Origin: Spirosoma endophyticum | Lineage (GTDB): Bacteria > Bacteroidota > Bacteroidia > Cytophagales > Spirosomataceae | Reading direction: 5' to 3' | Length of the DNA stretch: 64,000 bases | Assembly: GCF_900112365.1 (NCBI RefSeq) | Contig: NZ_FOLQ01000010.1 | Span: forward strand, 172,034-236,033 | Part shown: positions 34,593 to 43,168 of the stretch, piece by piece | Numbering within the stretch: position 1 is the stretch's first letter | How the letters are laid out: each line of letters starts with the position of its first letter | Position numbers and translations under genes: made by a program | The notes under the pieces: model-generated | The model's database searches: none | Told to the model about the DNA's origin: nothing | Seen by the model: the letters and a program-made list of their open reading frames with translations, nothing else

Positions 34593-35624
34593 ATGCAACT
34601 CAACTCAATTCTGCCCGCCGGGCGAAAAGCAGGCTTCTTACTAGCCACACTCACTGCACTGACGTTATCGTTTTCGTCCTGCAAAAAGGAAGACAATCCA
34701 CCAATAGTGGTCCCAACGATTAAAGAGACGATTGATCAGGGGAGTCAGTTTACCCTACTCAGAGCCGCTCTCAAAAAAGCAGGCCTGGATGTGACGCTCG
34801 CTGCCTCTGGCACATACACCTTACTGGCCCCAACAGATGATGCATTCAAGGCCTTCGGACTTAGTAGCGAAGCTGTTATTGGTTTAGCACCCGTTGATTT
34901 AGTAAAATCGGTCATGCAGTACCATGTGCTTGGCAGTACGTTAACAGCCTCGGCGATTCCATCCGCAACCAATACCGCTCAGCAAACACTATTCCCACTA
35001 GGGTCAGTATACTTCACAAAGCCTGTAGCTCTAACAACCGCTACTTCATCTGGTACGGCTGTATCGGTCAATGGGGCGCATATTTTACAAGCCGACCAGC
35101 AGGCCAGTAACGGCGTTATTCATGTGATAGATCGTATTCTGTTGCCACCCGTTTACGGCACGATTCCGAATACCATTGCCCAGATTCCGACAATTTATGC
35201 CTTACTGGCTCCAACGGCAGGTATTTCGTTTAAGCTGCTTCAACAGGCTGTAACGCGAGCTGGTGCAACTACCGCGAGTTCGCTGAGCGCTACAGGCCCA
35301 CTAACGGTATTTGCGCCAACGGATAATGCATTCAAGGCCGAAGGGTTTGATTCGACAAAGATTGCGAATACACCAGTCGCTACGTTACAAGCGGTTTTAG
35401 CGTATCACGTCGTTCCCGCTCGCGTCTACACACCCATGGTAACGAGTGGGTCCAGCCTGACAACAGCCGCAACAGGAGCAACCGTTACCATTGGGACAAG
35501 TACAACATCCATAACGGTTACGGGTAAAGGAAACGGTACCAGAGCGTCGAATGTCATCGGCCCTGATGTGACGGCGACTAACGGTGTTATTCAGATTATC
35601 GACCGACTTTTATTGCCGCAATAA
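34593..35624 (+). CDS. Lipoprotein with two fasciclin domains
   Basis: 343 residues. Signal peptide with lipobox SFSSC then KKEDNPP linker. Two FAS1 domains: the first with FTLLRAALKKAGL, YTLLAPTDDAFKAFG and VIDRILLPP (about 50-185), the second with FKLLQQAVTRAG, LTVFAPTDNAFKAEGFD and IIDRLLLPQ (about 205-343). FAS1 domains mediate adhesion on cell surfaces. Expected in the outer membrane or on the surface. A clear terminator follows. Confidence 0.9.
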   Translation: MQLNSILPAGRKAGFLLATLTALTLSFSSCKKEDNPPIVVPTIKETIDQGSQFTLLRAALKKAGLDVTLAASGTYTLLAPTDDAFKAFGLSSEAVIGLAPVDLVKSVMQYHVLGSTLTASAIPSATNTAQQTLFPLGSVYFTKPVALTTATSSGTAVSVNGAHILQADQQASNGVIHVIDRILLPPVYGTIPNTIAQIPTIYALLAPTAGISFKLLQQAVTRAGATTASSLSATGPLTVFAPTDNAFKAEGFDSTKIANTPVATLQAVLAYHVVPARVYTPMVTSGSSLTTAATGATVTIGTSTTSITVTGKGNGTRASNVIGPDVTATNGVIQIIDRLLLPQ

Positions 35625-35647
35625 GGAAACTGTTCGAAGTTATACCT

Positions 35648-35678
35648 GAGCTGCCCAGATTTGGGTAGCTCTTTTTTT
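35648..35678 (+). terminator. Terminator of the fasciclin gene
   Basis: GAGCTGCCCA (35648-35657) pairs with 35662-35671 (one G-U pair), four-base loop, then a run of seven T. Confidence 0.85.
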
Positions 35679-35837
35679 GCCCGATGCAAACCAGTCTGGC
35701 AGGAATCAAAAAGCGCCTATGCCTGTTCTATTAGTACGGGATTCCGCCCGTGCTACATAGTAATTTGTCGGCCCGAAAGCGCGTGATTGTCCGCAAGACT
35801 TTCGACCTTTGGCGCATTGACACGTGACCTATATCCA

Positions 35838-38800
35838 ATGGCCAAACCACAGAAAAAACTCTTTTTGTTAGACGCGCTGGCGCTCATCTACCGCGCTCAT
35901 TTCGCCTTCAGTAAAGCGCCCCGCATTTCGTCGCGCGGCACCAATACCTCCGCCGTTTTTGGCTTCATGAACGCTATGATTGAGGTGCTGACCAAGGAAA
36001 AGCCTACCCATATCGGCGTAGCGTTCGACTCGGCGAAGAAGACATTCCGGCACGAACAGTTCCCGATGTACAAGGCCAATCGGCAGTCGCAGCCGGAAGA
36101 TATCAGTGTGGCGATGCCTTATATCAAACAGATTGTGGAGGCTATGCATATTCCCATCCTGATCCTGGACGGGTATGAGGCCGACGACATCATCGGAACC
36201 ATTGCTAAGAAAGCGTCGCTGGCTGATTTTGAGGTCTATATGATGACGCCCGACAAGGATTACGGGCAACTGGTGGAAGAGCATATTCACATTTACAAGC
36301 CCGCGTTCATGGGAAAGCCCGCCGAAAAGCTGGGTGTGAACGAAGTGTTAGAACGCTGGCAAATCGAACGTATTGATCAGGTGACGGATATGCTCGGGTT
36401 GATGGGTGATTCGGTCGATAATATTCCGGGAATTCCGGGCATTGGCGAAAAAACAGCGCAGAAACTCATTGCTGACTTTGGATCGGTTGAAAATCTGATT
36501 GCCCGTGCTGAAGAGTTGAAGGGAAAGCTCAAAGAAAACGTCGTCAATTTCGCGCAGCAGGGCTTGCTCTCTAAACAGCTGGCTACTATTCATCTGGACG
36601 TGCCCGTGCCATTCGATGAGGAACATTTGCGCCATACCGAGTATGACAAACCCCGGCTGGCTGCCCTGTTGGATGAACTGGAGTTTCGCCAAATGAAAAC
36701 CCGGTTGCTGGGTGGCGATTATGACGAAAAACCACTGCCTGATGCGTTTAAAACTCCAGGGTCGTCGCAAATGAATCTGTTCGATTCGCCCGGTGGTGAT
36801 TCGCCCGCGTTTCTGCCTTTTTCGAACATGGGCTCTTCCAATCCATCCGGCGCGGACGACTTGCCCTTTGATTTTGGGTCCGGTACTACGTCGACGGCGG
36901 TACCCGTCGAGAAACCCAAAGGCAAACGGACGCCCGTAAAAGCGCCCATTGCATCGGCCTCAGAAGCTACGCCCAACGTAGTAAGCGAGACAGTCACGAC
37001 CGATGATGCGGTTGGCGCTGACGTGACCGAAACCGATCAGCCGGCTTATCTGGATGTTTATCCCGACTACGAACTGGACGAAAACCAACCTGAACGACGC
37101 AAGACAATTTTATCGGTCAAACACGATTACCGACTGGTTGATACGTTCGAGTTGCGGGCTAGTCTGGTGCATTACCTAAGTCTTCAGGAAAGTATCTGTT
37201 TTGATTCAGAGACCACGGCCCTCGACCCGGTTGAAGCTGATTTAGTGGGCCTTTCGTTTGCTTACCGCACCGGTGAAGCGTACTACGTACCCGTACCCGC
37301 AGACCGAGACGAAGCCCAAGCCATTGTGGATCAGTTTAAACCTGTATTCGAAAATCCGTCGATTGGCAAGATTGGTCAGAATTTGAAGTACGATCTGCTG
37401 ATGCTAAAAAAATACGGTGTGGAAGTGCAGGGCAAGCTATTCGATACGATGATTGCCCACTACCTGATTGAGCCCGAAATGCGCCATAATATGGACATGA
37501 TGGCCATGACGTATCTGAATTATAGCCCGGTCGAAATTGAATCGCTGATTGGTAAAAAAGGCAAAGGCCAACTGACGATGCGTGATGTGGACATCCAGAA
37601 AGTAGTCGATTATGCGGCCGAGGATGCTGATATTACGCTCCAACTCAAAGAAACGTTTGCCCCTAGGCTTGAAAAAGATAACCTCCATAAACTATTCGAT
37701 CAGGTTGAGATGCCGCTCGTCCAGGTGCTGACCGATCTGGAGCTGGAAGGTATAACGATTGACACCGCTGCCCTTGCCGAACTTTCGGCTACGCTTGATA
37801 TTGATATGAAGCAGGTGCAGCAGGAGATTTTCAACATCGCGGGTGAGCCGTTCAATATTGGTTCGCCGAAGCAGTTGGGCGAAGTCCTGTTCGAAAAACT
37901 AAAGCTCGATAAGAACGCAAAAAAGACCAAAACAGGCCAGTATGCAACGGGGGAGGAGATTCTCTCCAAGCTCGAAGCTGAGCACGAAATTGCTCGTAAG
38001 ATTCTGGACTACCGCGAGTTAATCAAGCTGAAGAATACCTACGTCGATGCATTGCCCTTGCTGATAAGTAAGCGTACCAACCGAATTCACACGTCCTTTA
38101 ATCAGGCCGTAGCGGCTACGGGTCGCCTGTCATCTACCAATCCGAACCTGCAAAATATTCCGATCCGCACACCACGAGGTCAGGAAATTCGCAAGGCGTT
38201 TGTGCCACGCGGACCGGAGTTTCTGATTATGTCAGCTGACTATTCGCAGATCGAACTACGTATCATGGCGGCTTTCAGTGGCGACCAAACGATGCTTGAA
38301 GCCTTCAATAATGGGGTAGACATTCACACCCAAACGGCCAGTAAGGTGTTCCACGTACCGATCAGCGAGGTAACGGGTGATATGCGTCGGAAAGCAAAAA
38401 CTATCAACTTTGGTATTATCTACGGCATTTCCTCGTTCGGGTTGTCGCAGCGGTTAAAGATTCCGCGTAAAGAAGCGTCTCAGATTATTGAGGAGTATTT
38501 TGCAGGGTTCCCAGCCGTGAAAGACTACATCGATCAATGTATCGAGAAAGCGCGGGGATTTGGCTATGCCGAAACGATTCTGGGTCGGCGTCGGTATCTG
38601 CGCGACATCAACTCCCGCAACCAGACCGACCGGATGTTTGCCGAACGTAACGCCGTTAATGCGCCCATTCAGGGTAGTGCCGCCGACATGCTCAAAATTG
38701 CCATGATTCGTATTCACGAGTTTATGCAGCGGGAGCGATTGAAGTCGAAAATGATCCTGACCGTCCACGATGAATTGGTGTTTGACGCGCACCGCGATGA

Positions 38801-38912
38801 GATTGAGTTGCTACGTGTGCATATTGACGACATCATGAAAAATGCAATTCCAATGGCCGTGAAAATGGAAACCGGCATTGGTGTTGGCGAAAACTGGTTG
38901 CTGGCGCATTAA
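35838..38912 (+). CDS. polA: DNA polymerase I
   Basis: 1024 residues from the ATG at 35838 (MAKPQKKLFLLDALALIYR); an ATG at 35787 adds residues unlike the family. 5' nuclease domain to about 290 (GYEADDIIG, MMTPDKDYGQLV, DNIPGIPGIGEKTA), a Ser/Pro/Asp-rich linker (about 300-420) with a QMNLF clamp-binding-like motif at 311-315, an active-looking 3'-5' exonuclease domain (FDSETTALD, Asp456/Glu458), then polymerase motif A (SADYSQIELR), motif B (RRKAKTINFGIIYG) and motif C (TVHDELVFD). Fills gaps and removes RNA primers. The linker makes it about 100 residues longer than E. coli Pol I. Confidence 0.96.
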   Translation: MAKPQKKLFLLDALALIYRAHFAFSKAPRISSRGTNTSAVFGFMNAMIEVLTKEKPTHIGVAFDSAKKTFRHEQFPMYKANRQSQPEDISVAMPYIKQIVEAMHIPILILDGYEADDIIGTIAKKASLADFEVYMMTPDKDYGQLVEEHIHIYKPAFMGKPAEKLGVNEVLERWQIERIDQVTDMLGLMGDSVDNIPGIPGIGEKTAQKLIADFGSVENLIARAEELKGKLKENVVNFAQQGLLSKQLATIHLDVPVPFDEEHLRHTEYDKPRLAALLDELEFRQMKTRLLGGDYDEKPLPDAFKTPGSSQMNLFDSPGGDSPAFLPFSNMGSSNPSGADDLPFDFGSGTTSTAVPVEKPKGKRTPVKAPIASASEATPNVVSETVTTDDAVGADVTETDQPAYLDVYPDYELDENQPERRKTILSVKHDYRLVDTFELRASLVHYLSLQESICFDSETTALDPVEADLVGLSFAYRTGEAYYVPVPADRDEAQAIVDQFKPVFENPSIGKIGQNLKYDLLMLKKYGVEVQGKLFDTMIAHYLIEPEMRHNMDMMAMTYLNYSPVEIESLIGKKGKGQLTMRDVDIQKVVDYAAEDADITLQLKETFAPRLEKDNLHKLFDQVEMPLVQVLTDLELEGITIDTAALAELSATLDIDMKQVQQEIFNIAGEPFNIGSPKQLGEVLFEKLKLDKNAKKTKTGQYATGEEILSKLEAEHEIARKILDYRELIKLKNTYVDALPLLISKRTNRIHTSFNQAVAATGRLSSTNPNLQNIPIRTPRGQEIRKAFVPRGPEFLIMSADYSQIELRIMAAFSGDQTMLEAFNNGVDIHTQTASKVFHVPISEVTGDMRRKAKTINFGIIYGISSFGLSQRLKIPRKEASQIIEEYFAGFPAVKDYIDQCIEKARGFGYAETILGRRRYLRDINSRNQTDRMFAERNAVNAPIQGSAADMLKIAMIRIHEFMQRERLKSKMILTVHDELVFDAHRDEIELLRVHIDDIMKNAIPMAVKMETGIGVGENWLLAH

Positions 38913-38950
38913 ATAGTGACGTTCATGGGTTCGGCCGGTCCGCCGGTGCG

Positions 38951-39078
38951 GTAGTCTCTGACTACGCCGTCGTGTTGTCCGGTCTCCGACCGGCCTGTTG
39001 TTCCAAAAGCCATTCTAGTAAAAACGGTTATTCCGGTCGGAGACCGGATAACGCTGCGACCTAGTCAGAGACTACGCC
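38951..39078. repeat. Nested inverted repeat with GTAGTC dyads at both ends
   Basis: GTAGTCTCTGACTACGCC at 38951-38968 recurs inverted at 39062-39078 (TAGTCAGAGACTACGCC). Inside, CCGGTCTCCGACCGG (38979-38993) pairs exactly or nearly with 39033-39047. The element follows polA and forms one large compound hairpin. Confidence 0.75.
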
Positions 39079-39081
39079 GAA

Positions 39082-39141
39082 CATGCATCACTAAAAAGCC
39101 GTATCAAATTCAAATTTGATACGGCTTTTTAGTGATGCATG
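39082..39141. terminator. Bidirectional hairpin with 29-bp perfect arms
   Basis: Arms 39082-39110 and 39113-39141 are exact reverse complements with a two-base centre. Internal A5 and T5 runs flank the GC-containing stem segment, as in bidirectional terminators. It separates polA from the convergent cytochrome gene. Confidence 0.85.
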
Positions 39142-39157
39142 CCAATGAGTTAATGCA

Positions 39158-39751
39158 TCAGGGAGCTGGTGGAATTGGCGCAGGCACTACGTTAGCTATC
39201 GGTTTAAGCGATTTCAGGTAGGTGAAAATAGCTTTCATATCGGCGTCGGCCAGCCCGACGTAATTTGGCCAGGGCATCGGCGGCAGCAGGTTGCGATTAT
39301 TGATCAATCCTTTCGACTTGCCTTTCCGCATCGCCGTGTTAAATTGCTCGAATGACCAATTACCAATGCCCGTCGCGTCGGGCGTCAGGTTAGCGGCAAA
39401 CGATACACCCCAGGGACCGATGGCTGCAGTATTCTGGCCATTAAACAGCACCCATTGGCCCGTTTTAACCACATTTTTGTCATAGGCCCCCAGCGGCTCG
39501 GCGCTATTGTAACCAGAGAGGAAGCGATCCATATCGGGTTCCGGCCCTTGTGGCGTCAGCTTCTTGGGGGCGTGGCAATCACCGCAACCCATGGTCATGA
39601 CCAGGTACTGGCCCCGTTTAATGAGTTCGCCCTTGGCCGGGTCCTGATGAATTGAAGTCGTTCGTTTCACTGGCGTGGGCGTATCATGTCGGGGTGTAAA
39701 AGCGCACAGCAGGCCGATCGCGGCTGTAGCCGTCAGGTAAATCCATTTCAT
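39158..39751 (-). CDS. Secreted mono-haem cytochrome c
   Basis: 197 residues with a signal sequence or membrane anchor (MKWIYLTATAAIGLLCAF). One haem site, MGCGDCHAPK (Cys56, Cys59, His60). The distal methionine is probably in NLLPPMPWPNYVGL. It resembles diheme-free cytochrome c domains found with dehydrogenases. Probably a periplasmic electron carrier; its partner is not adjacent. Ala/Pro-rich C-terminus. A GTAGTC-type dyad lies just upstream. Confidence 0.8.
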   Translation of the reverse strand: MKWIYLTATAAIGLLCAFTPRHDTPTPVKRTTSIHQDPAKGELIKRGQYLVMTMGCGDCHAPKKLTPQGPEPDMDRFLSGYNSAEPLGAYDKNVVKTGQWVLFNGQNTAAIGPWGVSFAANLTPDATGIGNWSFEQFNTAMRKGKSKGLINNRNLLPPMPWPNYVGLADADMKAIFTYLKSLKPIANVVPAPIPPAP

Positions 39752-39788
39752 CTTGTTTGTTTTTGGTTTAGTGAAAAAAGGAAGGGTC

Positions 39789-39818
39789 GGTTGGCGTAAT
39801 TAGAGACTACGCCAAACC
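39789..39818. repeat. Dispersed GTAGTC dyad repeat, variant copy
   Basis: TTGGCGTAATTAGAGACTAC followed by GCCAAACC. On the reverse strand it reads GTAGTCTCTAATTACGCC, two mismatches from the main core. TTGGCGTA and TACGCCAA form the dyad ends. It lies upstream of the cytochrome c gene. Confidence 0.65.
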
Positions 39819-39886
39819 CTGAATTTGCCTTAAACTAATAAAAATAAATTAGTCTTTAGTGTCTGGTTTTCAACGATTTATCAATA

Positions 39887-40729
39887 CTAAGCCCTAGCGC
39901 TGAGTCGCTTTCTGTCGGGCCGTCGAAAATACTGTCCGCTATCCTGAAACACGAGGGTCGGCACATCATTAGAAAATTCTTTGAAGTCCCGGATAAAATG
40001 GGCCTGATCCGAATAGCCGAAGTTGTAGGATACATCCAGCCAGTTGGGTGTTGTTGTTTGCTCGAACGACTCATAAGCATTTCGGAAGCGAATGATGCGC
40101 TGGTATAACTTTGGCGTGGTGCCGTAATTGTCTTTGAAACTACGTTCCAATTGTCGCTTGCTGACGTACAGATGTTCACTCAGTGCTTCAATCGACAGAT
40201 TTCCTTTTGCTTGTCGAATCAATCGAGTGGCTTCAAACAAATAATTTCGCTCGGTGCTGACATTCCGCAAGTGCATTAGCAGAAACGTTTCCACTACGTT
40301 GATCACGGCGTTTGTATCCGGTAAACTATGTACGTTGTCGATCAGGTGATTGATCTCCCGGCCGAAGAAAGTTTCCAGATCGGTAAACTGGTTGAATAGC
40401 GAAGCGATAGGCATCTTGAAGAGTTGAGGTATACTTTCCGGCTTGAGCCGGATGCCGAATTTGCGGCCTGTTCCCACGGCTTTCCAATGGACCGTACCCC
40501 GGTAAAGCCCCACAAAGAATGCCTGTGGTAGTTTCTGCCAAAGGTTGTCAAACAGGGCATAAGCCCGATTGTCGTCCAGGTGCAGGATCAATTCCAGGGC
40601 ACCGAAGGGCAGGCAGCGCTGAATGGGTGACTCTGCGCTCGTGCTGGCTTCAAACTGATGGAGCCAGTAACATTCCACGTAAGGCTGTAAAGCTTGAGAT
40701 GGCTTAAACTCCTGGTAGCTCGTGTTCAT
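39887..40729 (-). CDS. AraC-family transcriptional regulator with an N-terminal DUF6597-type domain
   Basis: 280 residues. N-terminal sensor region with YQEFKPSQALQPYVECYWLHQF and PFGALELILHLDD, the pattern of the DUF6597 ligand-binding domain. C-terminal AraC double helix-turn-helix: LSIEALSEHLYVSKRQLERSFKDNYGTTPKLYQRIIRFRNAYES then DVSYNFGYSDQAHFIRDFKEFS. Ligand and targets unknown; the hemerythrin gene lies 31 bases upstream on the same strand and could be linked. Confidence 0.86.
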   Translation of the reverse strand: MNTSYQEFKPSQALQPYVECYWLHQFEASTSAESPIQRCLPFGALELILHLDDNRAYALFDNLWQKLPQAFFVGLYRGTVHWKAVGTGRKFGIRLKPESIPQLFKMPIASLFNQFTDLETFFGREINHLIDNVHSLPDTNAVINVVETFLLMHLRNVSTERNYLFEATRLIRQAKGNLSIEALSEHLYVSKRQLERSFKDNYGTTPKLYQRIIRFRNAYESFEQTTTPNWLDVSYNFGYSDQAHFIRDFKEFSNDVPTLVFQDSGQYFRRPDRKRLSARA

Positions 40730-40760
40730 GGGTTGCCGATAGCCTTATTTCCTCTATGAG

Positions 40761-41432
40761 TTATGCAAGCGCTAAGGCCGCATGCACATTTGCCCGTCGA
40801 TTGGTCGGTAATTCCTCGTTTGCCATTTGTAAAAAGGTCTCGAATACTTCTGCCGGAGCGCCCTGTCTCATGCCTGACAGCCACCCAATCACTTCTTTGT
40901 TATTAATGGACCGCATCATCCAGCGACTTTCGGCTAACAGCGTCTGGGGCGGAATGGCGTGCAGGATCTGGTCTTCCATCTGCCGGATTTCTTCGTCGGT
41001 GTAATGTTTCCAGAGGAGATACATCAGTACGTTCTCTTCCTTATTCATGTGGTAGAGGTTAAAGGCGATGAACTCACTAAAGGCAAAAGCGATACGTTGG
41101 CTGATGGCTTCCTGCTGGGCCGGTAAGTCAGCCGCTTTCCATTCCCGAATGTGATCGAAGAGCGTCTGCGTCAAGCGGTGGTCGATGTCGTGGTCTTTCT
41201 CCAGTTCGTCAATGAGTTGGGCATTGTGCTTGCGAATGTGAGGTAGAATAAACTGATCCTCATTGTCGGCATGTTCATCGAAATAAATAAGTATCTGCTC
41301 TAGCTGGTCAACAACGTCGAGGGCTTCTGGCTGAGAGAAATCGGTTTGTTGCAGACGGAGAGCGGTATTGTAGAGCATACCCCGCAAACCTTTGTGAATT
41401 TGATTAAACACGTTATAGCGTTGTTCCTGCAT
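40761..41432 (-). CDS. Hemerythrin-like (HHE) domain protein
   Basis: 223 residues, cytoplasmic. Helical bundle with candidate diiron ligands: NQIHKGLR, FDEHADNEDQFILPHIRKH, DHDIDHRL and NLYHMNKEENVLMYLLWKHYTDEE. HHE proteins bind oxygen or nitric oxide through a diiron site, or protect iron centres. It is the second of three or four minus-strand genes here, upstream of the AraC gene by 31 bases, suggesting cotranscription. Confidence 0.8.
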   Translation of the reverse strand: MQEQRYNVFNQIHKGLRGMLYNTALRLQQTDFSQPEALDVVDQLEQILIYFDEHADNEDQFILPHIRKHNAQLIDELEKDHDIDHRLTQTLFDHIREWKAADLPAQQEAISQRIAFAFSEFIAFNLYHMNKEENVLMYLLWKHYTDEEIRQMEDQILHAIPPQTLLAESRWMMRSINNKEVIGWLSGMRQGAPAEVFETFLQMANEELPTNRRANVHAALALA

Positions 41433-41610
41433 GATTTTTATAGTTTTGAAAGGAGGGTTTTGTAGGCTTTTGACTTAGTTTTTGTGCAGGCAACAGTTCG
41501 GTTCTCACCGGAATTGCACTGTCGGCTGACTGTTTGCTGGCGCACTGGTGTCGGCGGAGGCACAGGGCGCAACCGGCAGATGGTACGTGATGACTGATGG
41601 CTTTGTTCAT
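41413..41610 (-). CDS. Possible small cysteine-containing protein, doubtful
   Basis: An open frame of 65 to 75 residues (ATG at 41610 or 41640) whose last codons overlap the start of the hemerythrin gene by 20 bases. It carries a Cys-x2-Cys-x5-Cys cluster (CALCLRRHQC) and a Ser/Pro/Lys-rich tail. No signal peptide and no recognised family. The overlap is compatible with translational coupling, but the composition does not look strongly coding. It may be a chance frame in the 217-base leader. Confidence 0.25.
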   Translation of the reverse strand: MNKAISHHVPSAGCALCLRRHQCASKQSADSAIPVRTELLPAQKLSQKPTKPSFQNYKNHAGTTL

Positions 41611-41649
41611 GAGTTTGTTGGTTGAAAAAATACGTAGCATCCGGTTGGC

Positions 41650-42387
41650 TCAGTAAGCAAAATCCTTTATTCGACCGGGCATCTGTTGGTTGAGACCAGA
41701 TCCGGGTTTTCCGATAGGCAACCGGTTCACTTCATATGAATACAGCTCCTGCACCTCCTCCTCAATCCCGTTCATGAATTGAATGCGGAAATAGTTGAGC
41801 CCCGCGGGGGTATTCGTGAACAACCAGGGACGGCCCGTCTCTGCCAGGATGAACAGCCCATTGTCATCCCCTAAGGCATTGAAATCCGGCTGGGGTATGG
41901 TTCTACTAAACTGTGCTACGTTGAAACGCCGTTGAAGTTGTTCCGCGGTGTAAAGTACATCCTCAGTTGCCAGACCAACCTCGCTAATGCCCTGAAACAT
42001 ATCACTTAAGGTCAGGTTGGGGTTGTCCAGATTCAGATCAGTACGTGCGATAAATTCAAGTATATTACCCGCAGGGTCGTAGAAATAGCAGGCTTTTGCC
42101 CGCCAGTTGGGAAAGTAAGCAATAGTTTGTTCGGGTGCCTGCGTCGCTAGGTAATCGAGATCATAGTAGTACATGAGTACGTCAAGTGAGCCGCGCGGTA
42201 CGTTGATTGCCAGATGATACGGCGCCACTACCATTTCAACTTTCCGGAACGTCAGGCGGGTGTAGCCGACCAATACCGTCAGATGGGCAGACGAATGAGA
42301 CAACATAGGCAATCCTAACCGGCGAACGTAGAACCGTTGTATGGTCTCAAGGTTATTACAGTAAAGTTCAAGATCGAGGATTTTCAT
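41650..42387 (-). CDS. VOC-fold (glyoxalase/dioxygenase superfamily) protein
   Basis: 245 residues. First VOC half: MKILDLELYCNNLETIQRFYVRRLGLPML, then HLAINVPRGSLDVLMYYYDL and KACYFYDPAGNILEFIARTD, with a Glu in the usual metal-ligand position. Second half: EVGLATEDVLYTAEQLQRRF. Two tandem modules could form one metal site per chain. The substrate is not identifiable. Minus-strand, single. Confidence 0.78.
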   Translation of the reverse strand: MKILDLELYCNNLETIQRFYVRRLGLPMLSHSSAHLTVLVGYTRLTFRKVEMVVAPYHLAINVPRGSLDVLMYYYDLDYLATQAPEQTIAYFPNWRAKACYFYDPAGNILEFIARTDLNLDNPNLTLSDMFQGISEVGLATEDVLYTAEQLQRRFNVAQFSRTIPQPDFNALGDDNGLFILAETGRPWLFTNTPAGLNYFRIQFMNGIEEEVQELYSYEVNRLPIGKPGSGLNQQMPGRIKDFAY

Positions 42388-42574
42388 AAAAGAGGTTGCC
42401 GTATCAGGCGATTTGAATCAGCTTTGCTTTGTTGTTTACCGTACCAAAACTGCCTGGACTTACTCCTGTAACCAACGTAAGTCTGCATGAACCGTCAAAA
42501 GCAACGCGTGAAGTGCTGATTAATAATGTGCTACCCGTCTTCCCTGCTCCGGAGTGGGTTGTATAGGACGGAAT

Positions 42575-42973
42575 TTATTTAACTGCCGTCGCTTCGATTT
42601 CGACCATGAGTTCGGGAAATGCCAGCGCTTTTACTTCAATCAGTGTACTGGATGGCGTGCAGCCAGTGGGCTTCAGACGGCCAATGACCTGACCATAATT
42701 TGCAAAAAACTGCGCAATCGAGGTAGTGTAAAAATTGAGCCGTACTACGTTACCCAGGGTATAGCCAGCCTGCTTCAATAAGGTTTCCAGGTTATCGAAA
42801 CTCAGGCTGATTTGCCCACCCATATCGTCCGTAACCGGGCGGCCTTCCGCATCCATGGCGGCTTGTCCAGCGCAGTAAAGGGTGTGCGTTGAGTGGTCGG
42901 TTTCTACCGCCTGGGCATAACCTAATTGATCCTGCCATTTCCAGGGATTGATAATCGTTTTGTTTGTGTTCAT
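42575..42973 (-). CDS. Rid-family (YjgF/YER057c/UK114) protein lacking the deaminase arginine
   Basis: 132 residues. Chorismate-mutase-like trimeric fold with YCAGQAAMDAEG, ISLSFDNLETLLKQAGYTLGNVVRLNFYTT and TPSSTLIEVKALAFPELMVEIEA. RidA enamine/imine deaminases have an Arg in the place where this protein has a Ser in TPSSTL, so it likely belongs to another Rid subgroup and may not hydrolyse 2-aminoacrylate. Cytoplasmic. Single gene with a 187-base gap to the VOC gene. Confidence 0.83.
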   Translation of the reverse strand: MNTNKTIINPWKWQDQLGYAQAVETDHSTHTLYCAGQAAMDAEGRPVTDDMGGQISLSFDNLETLLKQAGYTLGNVVRLNFYTTSIAQFFANYGQVIGRLKPTGCTPSSTLIEVKALAFPELMVEIEATAVK

Positions 42974-43168
42974 GACGATTGTTGTTAAAAAAGAGGTGAT
43001 TGTTCTTGATTCCTACGCAAAAGTAGAGCGGGCTACAAGTCTGGTATTGAAGAAATGCGACATGGGTAAAAAATGACTAAAAAATGTAGACAGCGGAAAG
43101 GGCCATTCTGAAGGCCGCTGAAGGGTTTATGCTCTATCTTGCACATGATTTTTCTTACTCCCTCTTGT

